A stretch of DNA of 64,000 bases from Immersiella caudata (taxonomy: Eukaryota > Ascomycota > Sordariomycetes > Sordariales > Lasiosphaeriaceae), in the NCBI GenBank assembly GCA_030512335.1, contig JAULSU010000004.1, positions 434,001-498,000 of the forward strand. Direction: 5' to 3'. Below are positions 22,350 through 33,101 of the stretch, piece after piece (the first letter of the stretch is position 1; the number at the start of each line of letters is the position of its first letter). The position numbers and the translations under genes are program-made. Under the pieces are notes generated by a model, which was given only the letters and a program-made list of their open reading frames with translations, did not search any database and was not told the DNA's origin.

Positions 22350-23572
22350 CTACCTAGATGTGAGTTCGCCGCCGTTGACGCTGGATATTCCAGACCACTG
22401 CAGCTTAGATGGAATCTTCTTTGACAGGACAGGCACCCAGATGGTGTCGTACAAGCTGGGACCACCATCGGCGGCCTTGCTGCCGGGCTCGAAGCTTCCC
22501 AACTGTCTCTGGTCAGTACAGCACGGGCTGTAGGATCCCCAAAATGGCCCTGCAGCCCAGCCCGTCCACCCAATGTATTCCTCATTGTTGGCCATGTAGT
22601 CCAGGAGGTCGTTCAGCATCTTGACGCAGGCAGTTGTGTTGGAACCACCAAATTCAGTGATGAAGGCCTTGAGCTTGTGCTCCTTCAACCATGCCGTGAC
22701 GCCTGCCAAGTTCTTGGCCGGATCTTGGGTACATTCCGTATGGCTCCCGCTGAAGTCTTCGTCAAGATACTCGTGGATATCGATGGCCGTGTTCTTCAAC
22801 GGGTCAACGAGCTTATGGATCCAGTTACTGTTGGCTTCAGCACCGCCCTTGGTCCAGTAATGACCTCCTGACCACGCATTCCCAGGCGCGAGGATAAGGT
22901 TCTTGGCACCAGTCTTGCGGATCCCGTCAATGGCAGCTTGGAGGTTGGCCAGATTCAGAGAGCTGGGCATGTCGTGCGGCTCGTTCATCAGACCGAAGAT
23001 GACTTTCTCGTTGTCAGCGAAACGCTTGGCAAGCTCTCCCCAGAAGGCGCCGAATTGGGCCGTTGTGGCTGCAGTCAGATCGGATGCGTTTCCGATGACG
23101 CTACCGCTGAAGGGCTGAGATGATGGGTTGTTGTAACGCATGTAATTGTGGGGATCAAGGATGGCGTCTGCAGGCCGGATCAGTAATCGGCAAAGGGGTA
23201 ACGTCAACAGACGTGCTTACAAGCTCCTTTTTTCTTGGTGATGTAATCAATGGACTCCTTGAAGTGCTCAAAGTGTGTCTCGTTAAACCTGGCGCCGAGA
23301 CCGTAAGAAAGCGGACACATGCGCTCCAGGAGAAAGGCGACGCGGTAAAGATTGATCTTGTGTTTGTCCGCCATAGCGTCCACCCCCGAGGTACTGATGA
23401 AGGCGTAGTCGGTGCCAAAACGGCCAGGCAGGCCGGTCCCAACTTCTGATGTTGCACTCCATGCTCCGAACTCACCACCAGACTCTGCGACGCCGGCGTA
23501 GAAAATGGTTGCCGACGCGTAGGGAAGGAGTGCAGCGCAAGCTGCGAGAACGGCGCGCGTTGATAGCTTCAT
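22350..23572 (-). CDS. Secreted GH5 endoglucanase (cellulase, GH5_5-like)
   Basis: Exons 23221-23572 and 22350-23167 join over a 53-nt GTAAGC...CAG intron, giving 389 residues. Splicing rebuilds the conserved GAYAILDPHNYMRYNN. The ATG at 23572 is chosen because a signal peptide follows (residues 1-21, ending in YASA). Enzymes of this family cut internal beta-1,4 bonds of cellulose. The acid/base Glu180 lies in FGLMNEPH and the nucleophile Glu289 in FITEFGG; DIHEYLD and TGWAAGPFWG are further active-site strands. No carbohydrate-binding module or linker is present. It is convergent with the bZIP gene, with only 184 bp between the stop codons. Family and catalytic residues are firm; subfamily is by motif resemblance. 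Confidence 0.95.
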
Positions 23573-24784
23573 CTTGAATGACCTCTGCACTTGGCATACC
23601 GTCAAGTTCAAACGACGAAGGGAGATGCTCTTCCTTATATCAGGTCAGGTCCCATTCGACGTCACTCTCGGCACCCAGCTCTCCTCCGAAAATCCGGGGC
23701 CTGCCCGTTCTTGGCTACGGAGATAGCTGGGGTGCAGAAATGGGAAGCGCGGCAGTTACCCGAGATCTTTGATGTGCGTCCATTTCTCCGTGTCGTGGAA
23801 AAAGTCTAGGCGAGGGGTGGCGCGGCCCCTGCATCGCCGCCCTGTACCGCTGGTATGGGTCGCAATACTTTTTGATATGAGGTGTGCAGACCCGGCCGCC
23901 CGTCGTGGTGGGGGGTCTCTGCTGAAGGGGCGAACGAAGCAGCCGGGTTGAGTTCTGCCTCGGCGTAATTTGGCACGCGGCTCAAGGGAAGGACTGAGGG
24001 CGGAGGAGGGGCCTCCGCGAAACGATTGAGGCCTTCGCAACCGGGATGAAGAGCCCAGGCACACCGACTTGACAGAAAATCATTGTGGGGTCTTCAATGC
24101 CATGCCCATCGTCTGTGCTCGGTGCGGTCGAAGTAAACAATCCTTGGGCCTCGGCCCGAGTGAGAAGCGCAATGGGGACCATTGCAGAGTTGAATTGAAT
24201 GAAAATGAGGGCTGACTTCGACAGCACAAATGCTCCGTAGCCAACCTGGAGTAGACCCCCGTCACAATGACACCAGTCTTTTGAGGCAGGGTCAATGACG
24301 GCAGTTCGCATCTCCCCATCTATCGTAAGGTACCCAGCTGCAGGTCGAAATGGAAACCAGAATCCCATCCACATTCCCAGCCCCAACCATCACTACGCAG
24401 AATGGACATGGGATGGAAGCCCTCGATTGCCATGCACTCGGAATTTGGTCAGTTCCAGACTCCACCGTCTGGCGGCTCTGCCTCGGTGAGCTAGCTCAGT
24501 GCATTAGATGACATGGAAGGAGCAGTTGACTGGATCACACAAGCTCATCAATCAAATCGTTTGATGACTGAGCTCGCCTCACAAAATGTGAAAGAACGAT
24601 CCACGGGCCTAAGGCTACAATTCACAGGGCCCTCATGACCACAGAATTTGCTTCTCCTTGCAACCCTCTAGAATTCTTCTCGGTCTGGTTCCCGAGTCCA
24701 ATGAACCTCCCACGATCTTTTCCCATTCCACGCATCTCGACTCACGATCTTCGGTTCGTTCGACATCCACAATCTCTTTTTACC
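23573..24784. other. Divergent promoter region of GH5 and the 199-residue secreted protein
   Basis: No supported gene. A frame of 134 codons (-, 23982-24386) lacks motifs. The stretch separates two divergently transcribed secreted-protein genes, so it holds both promoters. Confidence 0.5.
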
Positions 24785-25558
24785 ATGATCTTCACAAAGC
24801 CAATCGTGCTCGCGGCGTCGGCCGTTGCAGCCTTGGCGGTAGGAGATGCCTTCCCGGCTGCAGTAGCAGAACTACTGACCTTGGTAGGCTCCCTTGACCG
24901 CCAACGATTCTCCGATTCCCGGCTACGAGATCGTCGACATCCAATGGTCCCTCCAGGCCTTCCCTGGCGGAGGTATGTGCGCTCCTCAAAGAACCGCCTC
25001 TTGTCCCATCACAAGTCGCTGACCTCACTCCCCTTTCAGAGTACATCAACGTGACCGGAACCGTCGAGCAGGTGGTCGCCCAGCTCACCAAGATCAATCC
25101 CGACTACGAGAAGAACGTCCTGGCCGCCGCGAACATGACCCGCCTCGGGGCTGACGCCGAGAGCGGACTCTGGCACTACCTGTATCATGACTGCCTCACG
25201 TGGCCCGTGGCGTGGACCAGGCGAGTCTGGGAGGGCATCATGTATTTGGATGGCCACGACGGCGTGCCTACAATGGGTCCAGGGCCTGCCGCGTGCGCGA
25301 GAGTCAGCTGCTCCTGGGATTCTGCTATTTGGTGGTGTAACGACGTACGTACAGTTACCTTCCTGACGTGATCTTGACGCTGACCAGTTGACTTTGACGC
25401 AGGACCCTGTCGAGCTGCAGCTTGACGTGTGGACGTCTGTTGCATGGGGCGCGTACATCATCTACCGCGATTGCAGGAACGAGAGAGATGACCAGACCTC
25501 TGGACAGATCTTCTACGAGCCGAACTGGAACGTCATTGTGAGGGGAGACACCTGCTGA
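24785..25558 (+). CDS. Secreted protein of unknown function, 199 residues
   Basis: Four exons, 24785-24838, 24888-24972, 25040-25344 and 25403-25558, with introns of 49, 67 and 58 nt, give 199 residues. Exon 1 is exactly the signal peptide (MIFTKPIVLAASAVAALA), and the mature protein begins APLTANDSPIPGYEIVD. It contains six Cys, mostly in the second half (HDC, AAC, VSC, WWC, RDC and the C-terminal DTC), potentially three disulfides, an N-glycosylation site (NVT) and a Trp-rich centre (WHYLYHDCLTWPVAWTRRVW). All splice junctions keep frame and use standard GT-AG signals. I do not recognise the family; such lineage-specific secreted proteins are frequent in plant-associated fungi. Confidence 0.8.
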
Positions 25559-26630
25559 GACACACGCGGGATGATCCTAGGCAAGAATCTAGAGAGCGGG
25601 TGGAGTAGCTGAGGATCTGTGCCTATTGGAAGCATATAGAGAGGTATCCCCTCAGTCCTCGGATAATGGAAACGTAGTCGCGTAATAGAAGTTGTTACTC
25701 GGGATGTCGTGCTGTACGCATCGCGGTTTCACGACATCATGAAGACGACTTGCTTGCAACACCTACACCATGTTTACACCCCTAGGAAGCCATCAGTTCA
25801 ACATGGCCGTCGCCTTCCTGATCCTGCATCGCGATGGAGACGACAGGGAACCGCCTCTTGGCTCAATGCGAAGGCCGCGGCTTCAAGCCTTTTCACTAGA
25901 CGTCTCTTTGCCGGTTTGATTATTCATGCCCCCTGAGATTGTAACTCTGGTGGGAGACGTCCCAGTCTGCGCAATGGTGAGTCAGCTTGCTGGGTATTGG
26001 TTGGCATCTTGACGGCATGCAGGTCGGGCAAATTTTGGGGCCGGTTAGTGACAGACGGTTACTGACACTTTGTGATCCCCTCCGCCAAGGTCTGCGGCAT
26101 CGGTCGTTGCCGGGGTTTGGTAAGCAATCCAGCTGAAGTGAGCGATAGCGCCGAACAACTTTCACAGTGCATATACATGTTAGCACTGTGCGATGCCCTC
26201 TGAAACTCACAGTTGGACTTGCAATACGCACTGTGCTCGGTATTCGTGTCTAACAATCTGTACCTCAACACCGACCCCGAGCCCTTCGTGTATCTTGTGT
26301 CTCGAATGGGCTGTTTCAGTACGTCATCTGATAGATTATGTCAAATATTCATTGATTCAGCCAATAGCCCTAAAATCACTCCATTTGGCCGTGTCCCGTA
26401 GATGGCGCTTCGTAACGTCAGACGAATTGTTGTTCTCGACTGCGATGCCGTGGATGGCATATATATCAACGGGTTCGACCCTTGAGGAGTTGACAAGGCA
26501 GTAAAGTAATTGGACATCGCGAGTCAAATTCCACATATTTGAACATCGAGAGACCTAGACATCAATCTCCTAGGTCTTGACTACAACCACACTTGCCAAA
26601 AAATCCCAACCTCAGACAACAACCGTCACC
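25559..26630. other. Intergenic region
   Basis: No gene seen. It includes the promoter of the dehydrogenase gene, with an AT-rich TATATAT element near 26459. A tRNA B-box-like string near 26470 lacks an A box and acceptor stem. Confidence 0.55.
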
Positions 26631-27500
26631 ATGGCTATGCCCAGTCCCATCACCCCCTACCATCAAAAACTCTACCCCGCCATCGACCCTACCCACCCTG
26701 AACTCTCCACCGCCGGTAAATCCATCCTCATCACCGGCGCCGGCTCCGGAATCGGTGCCGAAACCGCCCTCGCCTTCGCCAAATCCGGCGCCTCCCACAT
26801 TGGCATCGTCGGCCGCCGCGCCGCCGCCCTCGAATCCACCAAATCCACCATCGCCGCCTCCTACCCCTCCGTCTCCGTCCACGTCATCCCCGGGGACATG
26901 ACCTCCCTCCCCTCCATCACCTCCGCGCTCCAAACCTTCGCGTCTGCCCTGCCCTCTGGTAAAATCGACGTCCTCGTCGCCAACGCGGGGTATATCAACA
27001 AAATCACTCCCCTCGCTGAAACAGACCCCACTGATTTCTGGAAAGTCTTTGAGATTAATATTAACGGGAACTACAACCTGCTACGTGCCTTTAGGGAAGT
27101 ACGCGCAGCCAAGGCGGTAGTGCTGCATGTGAGCAGCTGCATGGCGCATCTCCCGTACGTCCCCGGCTACGCCGCGTACCAGGCTAGCAAGTTGGCGTCG
27201 ACGAAGATGTTTGAGCACTTTGGGGTCGAGGAAGAAGGGGTCAGGGTTATTCAGTATCACCCGGGACTGTCTCGAACGGAGATTGGAGGCACGACGGAGC
27301 ATTTGGGGTTGCCGTAGGATGAGATTGATTTGGCGGGGGGGGTTGCGGTTTGGGCTGCGAGCGAGGAGGCGGCGTTTTTGGATGGGCGGTTTGTGTGGGC
27401 GGCGTGGGATGTGGAGAGTTTGAAGGGGTTGAAGGGGAGGTTGGAGGGGGATAAGGGGTTGTTTACGGTGGGGTTGGAGGGGTTTCCTGAGATTAATTGA
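26631..27500 (+). CDS. Short-chain dehydrogenase/reductase with in-frame TAG
   Basis: The ATG at 26631 has a strong context (ACCATGG). The Rossmann signature TGAGSGIG lies at residues 35-42, NAG in LVANAGYI, and the catalytic Tyr and Lys in YQASK (codons at 27177 and 27189). HPGLSRTEIGG follows, then the frame meets TAG at 27315-27317 (228 residues). It stays open for 60 more codons that still match an SDR C terminus (VAVWAASEEAAFLDGRFVWAAWDVESLKG in sense, given here only in part), to a TGA at 27498-27500. The TAG is thus a recent nonsense change, a site of readthrough, or lies within an intron: a phase-preserving 54-nt GT...AG stretch exists at 27308-27361, but its donor is weak and removing it would delete conserved residues. 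Substrate unknown, NAD(P)-dependent oxidoreductase by family. Confidence 0.75.
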
Positions 27501-27944
27501 GGAAGGGAGATAGGATTTGGAGAGGGTGAGGGTTAGCGGGTGAGGCTCATGGGGTAGTGGGTGATGGTTACCAAATGGGGTGAAGACAGTACAGGGAAAT
27601 GAAAGAGAGTCGAGTTTGAGCTTTGTGTGCGGCCCGTACCTCGGCGGATTGGGGTTGGTAGATTCTTTGTTGCCGTTGAATTCCTTAGGGTCAAGTGGCA
27701 TGGGAAGAATTGAAGTGGAAGTCCATGTGTTGTGGCTCCTTTGTTTCTCATGGGTACTCCCAACTGTGGAGACGTTTGCTGAAGAACAAAGCGTCGTTCT
27801 TTCCTCGCCTCCGCACGCTGGCTGAGTTTTCCCGGCCACAGTCGCTACCTCGCCTCAAGCCCTCCACAACAGCTTGAAGAAGTCTCTCCTCCGGGCTAAA
27901 ACACTTCAGCTATCGCGTCCTTTTCCGCCCATTCGAGAGACAAC
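27501..27944. other. Intergenic region
   Basis: About 440 bp between the dehydrogenase and the decayed metallopeptidase; no gene seen. Confidence 0.6.
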
Positions 27945-29472
27945 ATGGCCGCGAGAAAGGCTCACCACCCGCCATACCGAGTCCCAACCCCTGATGAAAT
28001 CCCTGGGATTGTGGCTAACATCATTCAGAAATACCGCGCAATGCAAGACAATATCGCCAAAACCCCTCTCCACGAGATCAGTTTCGAGAACCTCGTCATC
28101 CTATGGGCTAGAGTCGAGAATGAAGAGAGCGTTCACATGTCAATCTTTGTCGCAATGCGCAATGAGCGCTTCTGTCCTGGTTCAGGTCCATGGGTCGCTG
28201 TGGCAGACAAGGCACTGACCGCCTACCATCAAGTGTGGGACGCGGCATATCCCCGACGGGACCTGTCGGCTCGGCTTTACACAGCAAAGCAGCTTATGGA
28301 CATAGGCAACAAGCTTTCCCAAGGCGCTTATGGCTCGGCCTCCAAATGGGAGCCATGGAAAGCTTGGATGACGTTCCATATCAACGAGTCTGAGGTACGA
28401 AACAACCGACCTCACTGGGCGACGAGCGAGAAGGCAGTGCCCCGTAAGACCAGCCCCAAAATCATGGAATGCCAACAAAACCTTCATAGTCTTCGATCGA
28501 CATACACCGAGATGTTGCAAAAACCTAACAGCGAGGCCGGCCTGGGCGGCACGTACTTCACGGAGAGAGAGCCCGTGGGCGTTCTTCGCAATGTGGTGCT
28601 TGCCAGTCTCACAACGGACACACCTGGGACGGAGGCCCGAAAGAATGGCAAGATGTTTGCCAGCCACAAATTAGGTCATGTCGTACTGGCCAACGCACGC
28701 AACCCCGGGACCCGAAGGAAGATGTGGACATCCATGGCGACGCCACTCGCCGAACTCGCCCCGATTTGCAAAGATACCATATACCAACAGAAGCTGGAGA
28801 GAGAGGTCATCAAGTTCAACAAAGACCAAGTGGGCAGTACTTCACGACGTGGCATACGATCCCGGAGATCCTGAAGATTGCCGGAGGCCTGTTAGCGGTT
28901 CGGATTATCAAGGTTGATCCACAGACGGTTGATTCCCAGTGTTACTGGCATGAAGAAGTGGAGATCCATGAGGTGTATCGAAAGCAGCCAGATGGTGTGA
29001 ACGAGTTCTTGGGACATGTCTACCTTGACCTCTTTCAGCGACAAGGCAAACCCTCAGGTGCACCGCAGATGATACCTCTATATCCCGTAAGTTGGTACTT
29101 TGTCAACCTGCGAAATTGGGCTCACCGCATTACATCCAGGGCTATCGCATGCCCGATGGTTCCCGAGGGGCCGCTGCGAGTGTTGTAGAGATGGGACTCG
29201 CCCCGGGACTCGGGATGCTTATCTCCTCCCTTTTCAGGTTAGGATTTTACTCCATGGTAGGTAGGTACCACACTTTGCAAATACGCACATGTCTAGCTCG
29301 GCGAACAGAGCTCGGCCACGCCCTTCACTACCTCCTCATCGAGAACACGTATGCTGGCGGGAGCAGGTGGAGATCACGCTTTGACTTCCCTTACGATTTC
29401 ATCGAGGTACCGAGCCACGTTATGGAGAACATCCTGGATCAGACGGACATAACGAGGCGGAGTATTTGTTGA
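27945..29472 (+). pseudogene. Decayed M3-family (MepB/thimet-like) metallopeptidase
   Basis: Three aligned segments follow one another in the order of an M3 oligopeptidase. The first frame (27945 to about 28830) carries TYFTEREPVGV-like and MWTSMATPL-like blocks. The second (about 28840-29086) carries YFTTWHTIPEILKIAGG, YWHEEVEIHEVYR and LGHVYLDLFQRQGK. After a normal 53-nt intron (29087-29139) the third carries GYRMPDGSRG and TELGHALHYLL, ending in VMENILD near 29440. Between the first two the frame shifts and a block of residues present in intact relatives seems missing; a 32-nt GT...AG would restore frame but is too short for a fungal intron. The zinc motif HExxH reads TELGH, with the first His replaced by Thr, and the C-terminal third is absent. 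It is very unlikely to be an active peptidase. Confidence 0.7.
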
Positions 29473-29888
29473 GGAGTCGTATTCCTTGCTGAGATGTTAG
29501 TATTTTTTGAACTTTCTCTGGATGGAGTCTAACACTGTTGCATTCAGGGGCTGGTTAGGGTGGGTTGGACGTGGGATGGATCGTGGGGACGAGGAGTCCA
29601 GGAGGGGCTGACAAGTGTCAAGTGGAGGGGGGGGGGGGGGGGGGGGGCGGAATGCCATGACTGAAATAGGTGTTACAGAAGGTTTCAACATGGTTGACAA
29701 CTCACGATTCAGGGGTAGTTTGGGGGTCGACACACTGGTTAGACCCTAACCCTTCCCTCTTCCCGCACTTTGACCTCAATGACCTCATCCCCGCTTGCCG
29801 CAACTCACCATTAAACCCTCCTCACCTCACTCACCTTTCACCATCACCAACTACCAAAACCAATCACGAGCGTATTCTAGCCGCCAAA
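29473..29888. other. Intergenic region with long G tract
   Basis: Promoter side of the aldo-keto reductase gene. It contains an uninterrupted run of 21 G at 29627-29647 and otherwise no feature. Confidence 0.6.
29627..29647. repeat. G21 homopolymer
   Basis: Twenty-one consecutive G about 240 bp upstream of the aldo-keto reductase ATG. Length may vary between reads because such tracts are error-prone. Confidence 0.85.
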
Positions 29889-30928
29889 ATGTCAACAACA
29901 GCCCAAATGCTCTCCCGCCGCCTCCCCGTAACCCACCCCCCCCTCCCGCTTTTCCCCTCCCCATTCACTGCTAACCCCCTCCTCAATTCAGCTCCCGAAC
30001 CAACCCCCCCTAACCATCCCCCAAATCCACCTCGGCCTCTACCAAATGTCCCCCAGCACCACCACCTCCTCCGTCCTCGCCGCCCTAAAAACCGGCTACC
30101 TCGGCTTCGACTCCGCCCAATGGTACAACAACGAATCCGCCACCGGCGCCGCCATCACTTCCTACCTCACCTCCCACCCCTCCCTAACCCGCTCCTCCAT
30201 CTTCTACACCTCCAAACTCCGCTCCAACAGCACAGACTACACCGCCGTCCGCACCTCCATCACATCCAGCGTGCAAGCCAGCGGGCTAGGCTACATCGAT
30301 CTCTTCCTGCTACATAGTCCCTACGGTGGTAAAAAAGCTCGTCTAATTACCTGGAAGGCAGTCGAAGATGCGATTCTAGCAGGGGAGATTCGGTCCGGGG
30401 GGGTAAGTAATTACGGTGTCAAGCATGTTGAGGAGTTAATGGGGTGGGAGGAGTTGAAGGTGAAGCCGGTGGTGAATCAGATCGAGGTGCATCCGTTTCA
30501 TACGCAGGAGGAGATACGAGGGGTATGTGAGAAGTATGGGATTGCGGTGCAGGCGTATGCGCCGCTGGTGGCGGGGATGAGGATGGGACATAGTGTGGTG
30601 GTGGGGATGAGTGAGAAGTATGGGTGTACGCCGGCGCAGCTGTTGGTTAGGTGAGTGTTTTGGAGAAGATAGGAGGGTGGGGCTGACGAGAGTAGATGGT
30701 CGATACAGCATGGGTTTGTGACGCTGCCCAAGAGCTCTCGCCCGGATCGGATCGCGGAGAATGCTGATGTGGGGTGGTTCGAAATTTCGGCTGAGGATAT
30801 GAAGACCCTGGATGGGCTAGATGAGAAGCTCGTTACCGACTGGTGAGTTTCTCCTTGGCGCATGCCTGCATACCAAGCGCTCCAGAGTGGACGCTGACCA
30901 GCCCAGGGACCCAACCGACGCACCTTGA
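29889..30928 (+). CDS. Aldo-keto reductase
   Basis: Four exons, 29889-29927, 29992-30650, 30696-30842 and 30907-30928, introns 64, 45 and 64 nt, encode 288 residues. The family reduces aldehydes and ketones with NADPH in a TIM barrel. The catalytic tetrad is complete: Asp53 in GYLGFDSA, Tyr58 in QWYNN, Lys88 in FYTSKL, His121 in FLLHSP. Cofactor-binding elements KPVVNQIEVHPF and, across the third exon, LPKSSRPDRIAEN are present. The final exon is only 22 nt and supplies the C terminus WDPTDAP. It lies next to a short-chain dehydrogenase and the decayed peptidase, but nothing else suggests a secondary-metabolite cluster. Codon choice turns from C-ending to G-ending about half way along. Confidence 0.93.
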
Positions 30929-31240
30929 GAGGAAGGGAGCGAGAGTTTTTGGATAGATGTTCCCTCAGATTAGGGCATCTGGATCTCATTGATCGTTCAT
31001 AAATCACATAACCGCTATCTCCTTTCGGAAAACAAGGCGCATAAGAAGCGCAAGGGGCGCGCCAACATTGGCACACCCCCCAAGAAAGGGGAGAGAAGCT
31101 TCACGCTTCGCCCTGCTTTTCCACATCCGTCTTGACCCTGGCCGCGGCAACAATGGCGCCATCGATGCATGTCGACGGGCCGAGCCTCTCAGCCCTGCGA
31201 ATCTCCCCCCAAAATGACACCTCCGACCGGAATTCCACAT
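30929..31240. other. Convergent 3' regions
   Basis: About 310 bp between the convergent aldo-keto reductase and URC4 stop codons; no gene seen. Confidence 0.6.
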
Positions 31241-33101
31241 CTAGAATACAGTTCCGTCGCTATCGATCAGGATCGGGGGCTCCTTGGTGTTCGGCCGGCT
31301 CATTTCTGCGATTTCTCGACCACCCTGAGAACAGTTAGCTATGTGACGAGTAAGACAGGGCGTGGCGCACCAACCTTCCAGCTTCCGGCCTCCAGAACCT
31401 GTGCCAAGTTCAGCTCGTTCCCAGCGAGCTCAACCTGGAGCGCCTTGTTGACTTCGGTACAAAGGATGTCGAGGAAACCAACAGTGACGCCTCTCCATTC
31501 TACAATGACATCATCATCAGGCCTGAACATCGGTGCTACCTCGATGCCGTTTGACCCTGTGCGCTGGCAGTACTCGGCGTAGTGTTTTAGACCACGCTCC
31601 TGGTCCTCTGGCTTGAGCGTTAGGACGCCCATGTCGACAAACAGCCCTCCATTTCGGTACTCGGGCAGCCCGGTGAGTAGTTCCTGTCCAGCAAAGTGAA
31701 TCTTCATGATGCTTTGCATGGGTTGCATGAGCGAGTAGGTAAGCCATTGGGTGAGCTTGTGGAAAGGGAGAATGCTCTCCCATGGTGCGATGCCGTTGGA
31801 CTGGCCAGTGGTATTTGGGAAGGGCGAGAAGGTTGGGCTGGAGGGTGACTGTGCGGGTTGGGGCATGGAGCTGCAGGGCCAGGCGTCGCCGAGGGACACG
31901 CCGTTAATAGCCGTTCGTGAGGCTGGCCAGATGGGAGCCAGGCCGTTCATAAGGACATTCCAGAGAACGGGAAGAGGGACGATGATGACGCTCGATGCCT
32001 GTGTCGAAGGATGAGAGAGAATGTGATCTGTCGCTCATGTTAGCAGCTGAATGAGCATAGCAATGCACCAAGACCTACCAAGCATGTTTCCAGGCCGCCC
32101 ATCTTCTCCAAAGAATTCCGTCTTTTCCGCGAGGGCTTGGCCCAGGCGCAGGAGAAGCTGTGCTCGTCCCTCGATGCCCGCCATCTCGTTTCCTGGCTTC
32201 GATTGCAGACCCTCGGCCAATTTCTCAACAGTCAAATGTTGCAGGCCCTCCTTGTCGACCTGGTACTTGTTGCTCTTATCACCGGAGAACAGCCCCTGCA
32301 CATGATCAGCGACAAGCCCCCTGGAAGCAAAGGGCGGGCAGCGCTTACCGTCTTGAACATTTCTAGAGTGGCGACCGCAATTCCTTCGGACCGCCTATAG
32401 ATTCGGCCATTCTCGAGCGACTTGTAGCTCCACCTGTTGCCAGCACCGGCATCCAGCAGTACACTGACGAGGAAGAGATCGATCATGCGCTTGCACTTTT
32501 CGGTGTTGTCGACGTCTGCGGGGAACGTAGAAAGGAGGTGCGCAACCCGGTCGCGGCCGCCGACGGCAAAGTGCTGGTGCCGGCCGTGAGGGGGAATGCT
32601 CGTGAAAGGGGCGTCATAGTCTCTCTGGGCGCCGAGTTGTCAGCTGCATAGTTTCGTCGCATGGTCAGACGCAGTCTTAAAGCTCACCTTGATGATGTTT
32701 GCAACGAATGTTACGACGTCGGAAAACTTGTTCATGTCAACATCAAAGTGTCGCAGCTCATTTCTCAGCGCCTTGTCCGTCACGATTTTGGATCGCTGGC
32801 GCACGGCGCCTAGACTCCGCAGATACCCAGCGGGATCGAGTTGGGGGTCTGGCTGCCGCGGCATGTCGATCTTGGGATGATTGACGCCTGGGGAAAAGGG
32901 TGTGATCGGCGTGGGGGGCCCGTTGGAACCTGTGGTGCCGGCAGAAGTCCGATTCATCATGCGCAAACTGGTAATTCCTAGAGGTGATCGAACGCTGGAC
33001 TCGCCGGATGCCAGGGAGGATATGGATTTGGAGGTGGAAAGCGCTGGCTTGGTCTCGACAACCGGCTTCGGCGCCTTTTCCCGCCTAGAGAAGATCCCCA
33101 T
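31241..33101 (-). CDS. URC4: Uracil catabolism protein URC4 (DUF1688)
   Basis: Five exons, 32688-33101, 32349-32624, 32079-32295, 31375-32027 and 31241-31324, introns 50-63 nt, yield 547 residues. URC4 belongs to the fungal URC route that degrades uracil as a nitrogen source; its biochemical step is not settled. The first about 90 residues are a Ser/Pro-rich extension. The DUF1688 core begins around PAGYLRSLGAVRQR and includes RDYDAPFTSIPPHGR, RMIDLFLVSVLLDAGAG, YRRSEGIAVATLEMF, KTGLFSGD, FHKLTQWLTYSLMQPM and LPEYRNGGLFVD. The last exon gives the family-typical end, ILIDSDGTVF. The start at 33101 is the first ATG of the open frame; a shorter N terminus is possible. No other URC gene lies in the window. 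Confidence 0.93.

Noticed and set aside
26455..26485. tRNA-like B box (GGTTCGACCC)
   Set aside because: No matching A box, cloverleaf or acceptor stem around it; similar strings near 3013 and 34675 failed the same test.
26631..30928. Secondary-metabolite cluster from the adjacent dehydrogenase, aldo-keto reductase and bZIP genes
   Set aside because: No backbone synthase (PKS, NRPS, terpene cyclase) or cluster transporter is present; the genes are more likely neighbours by chance.
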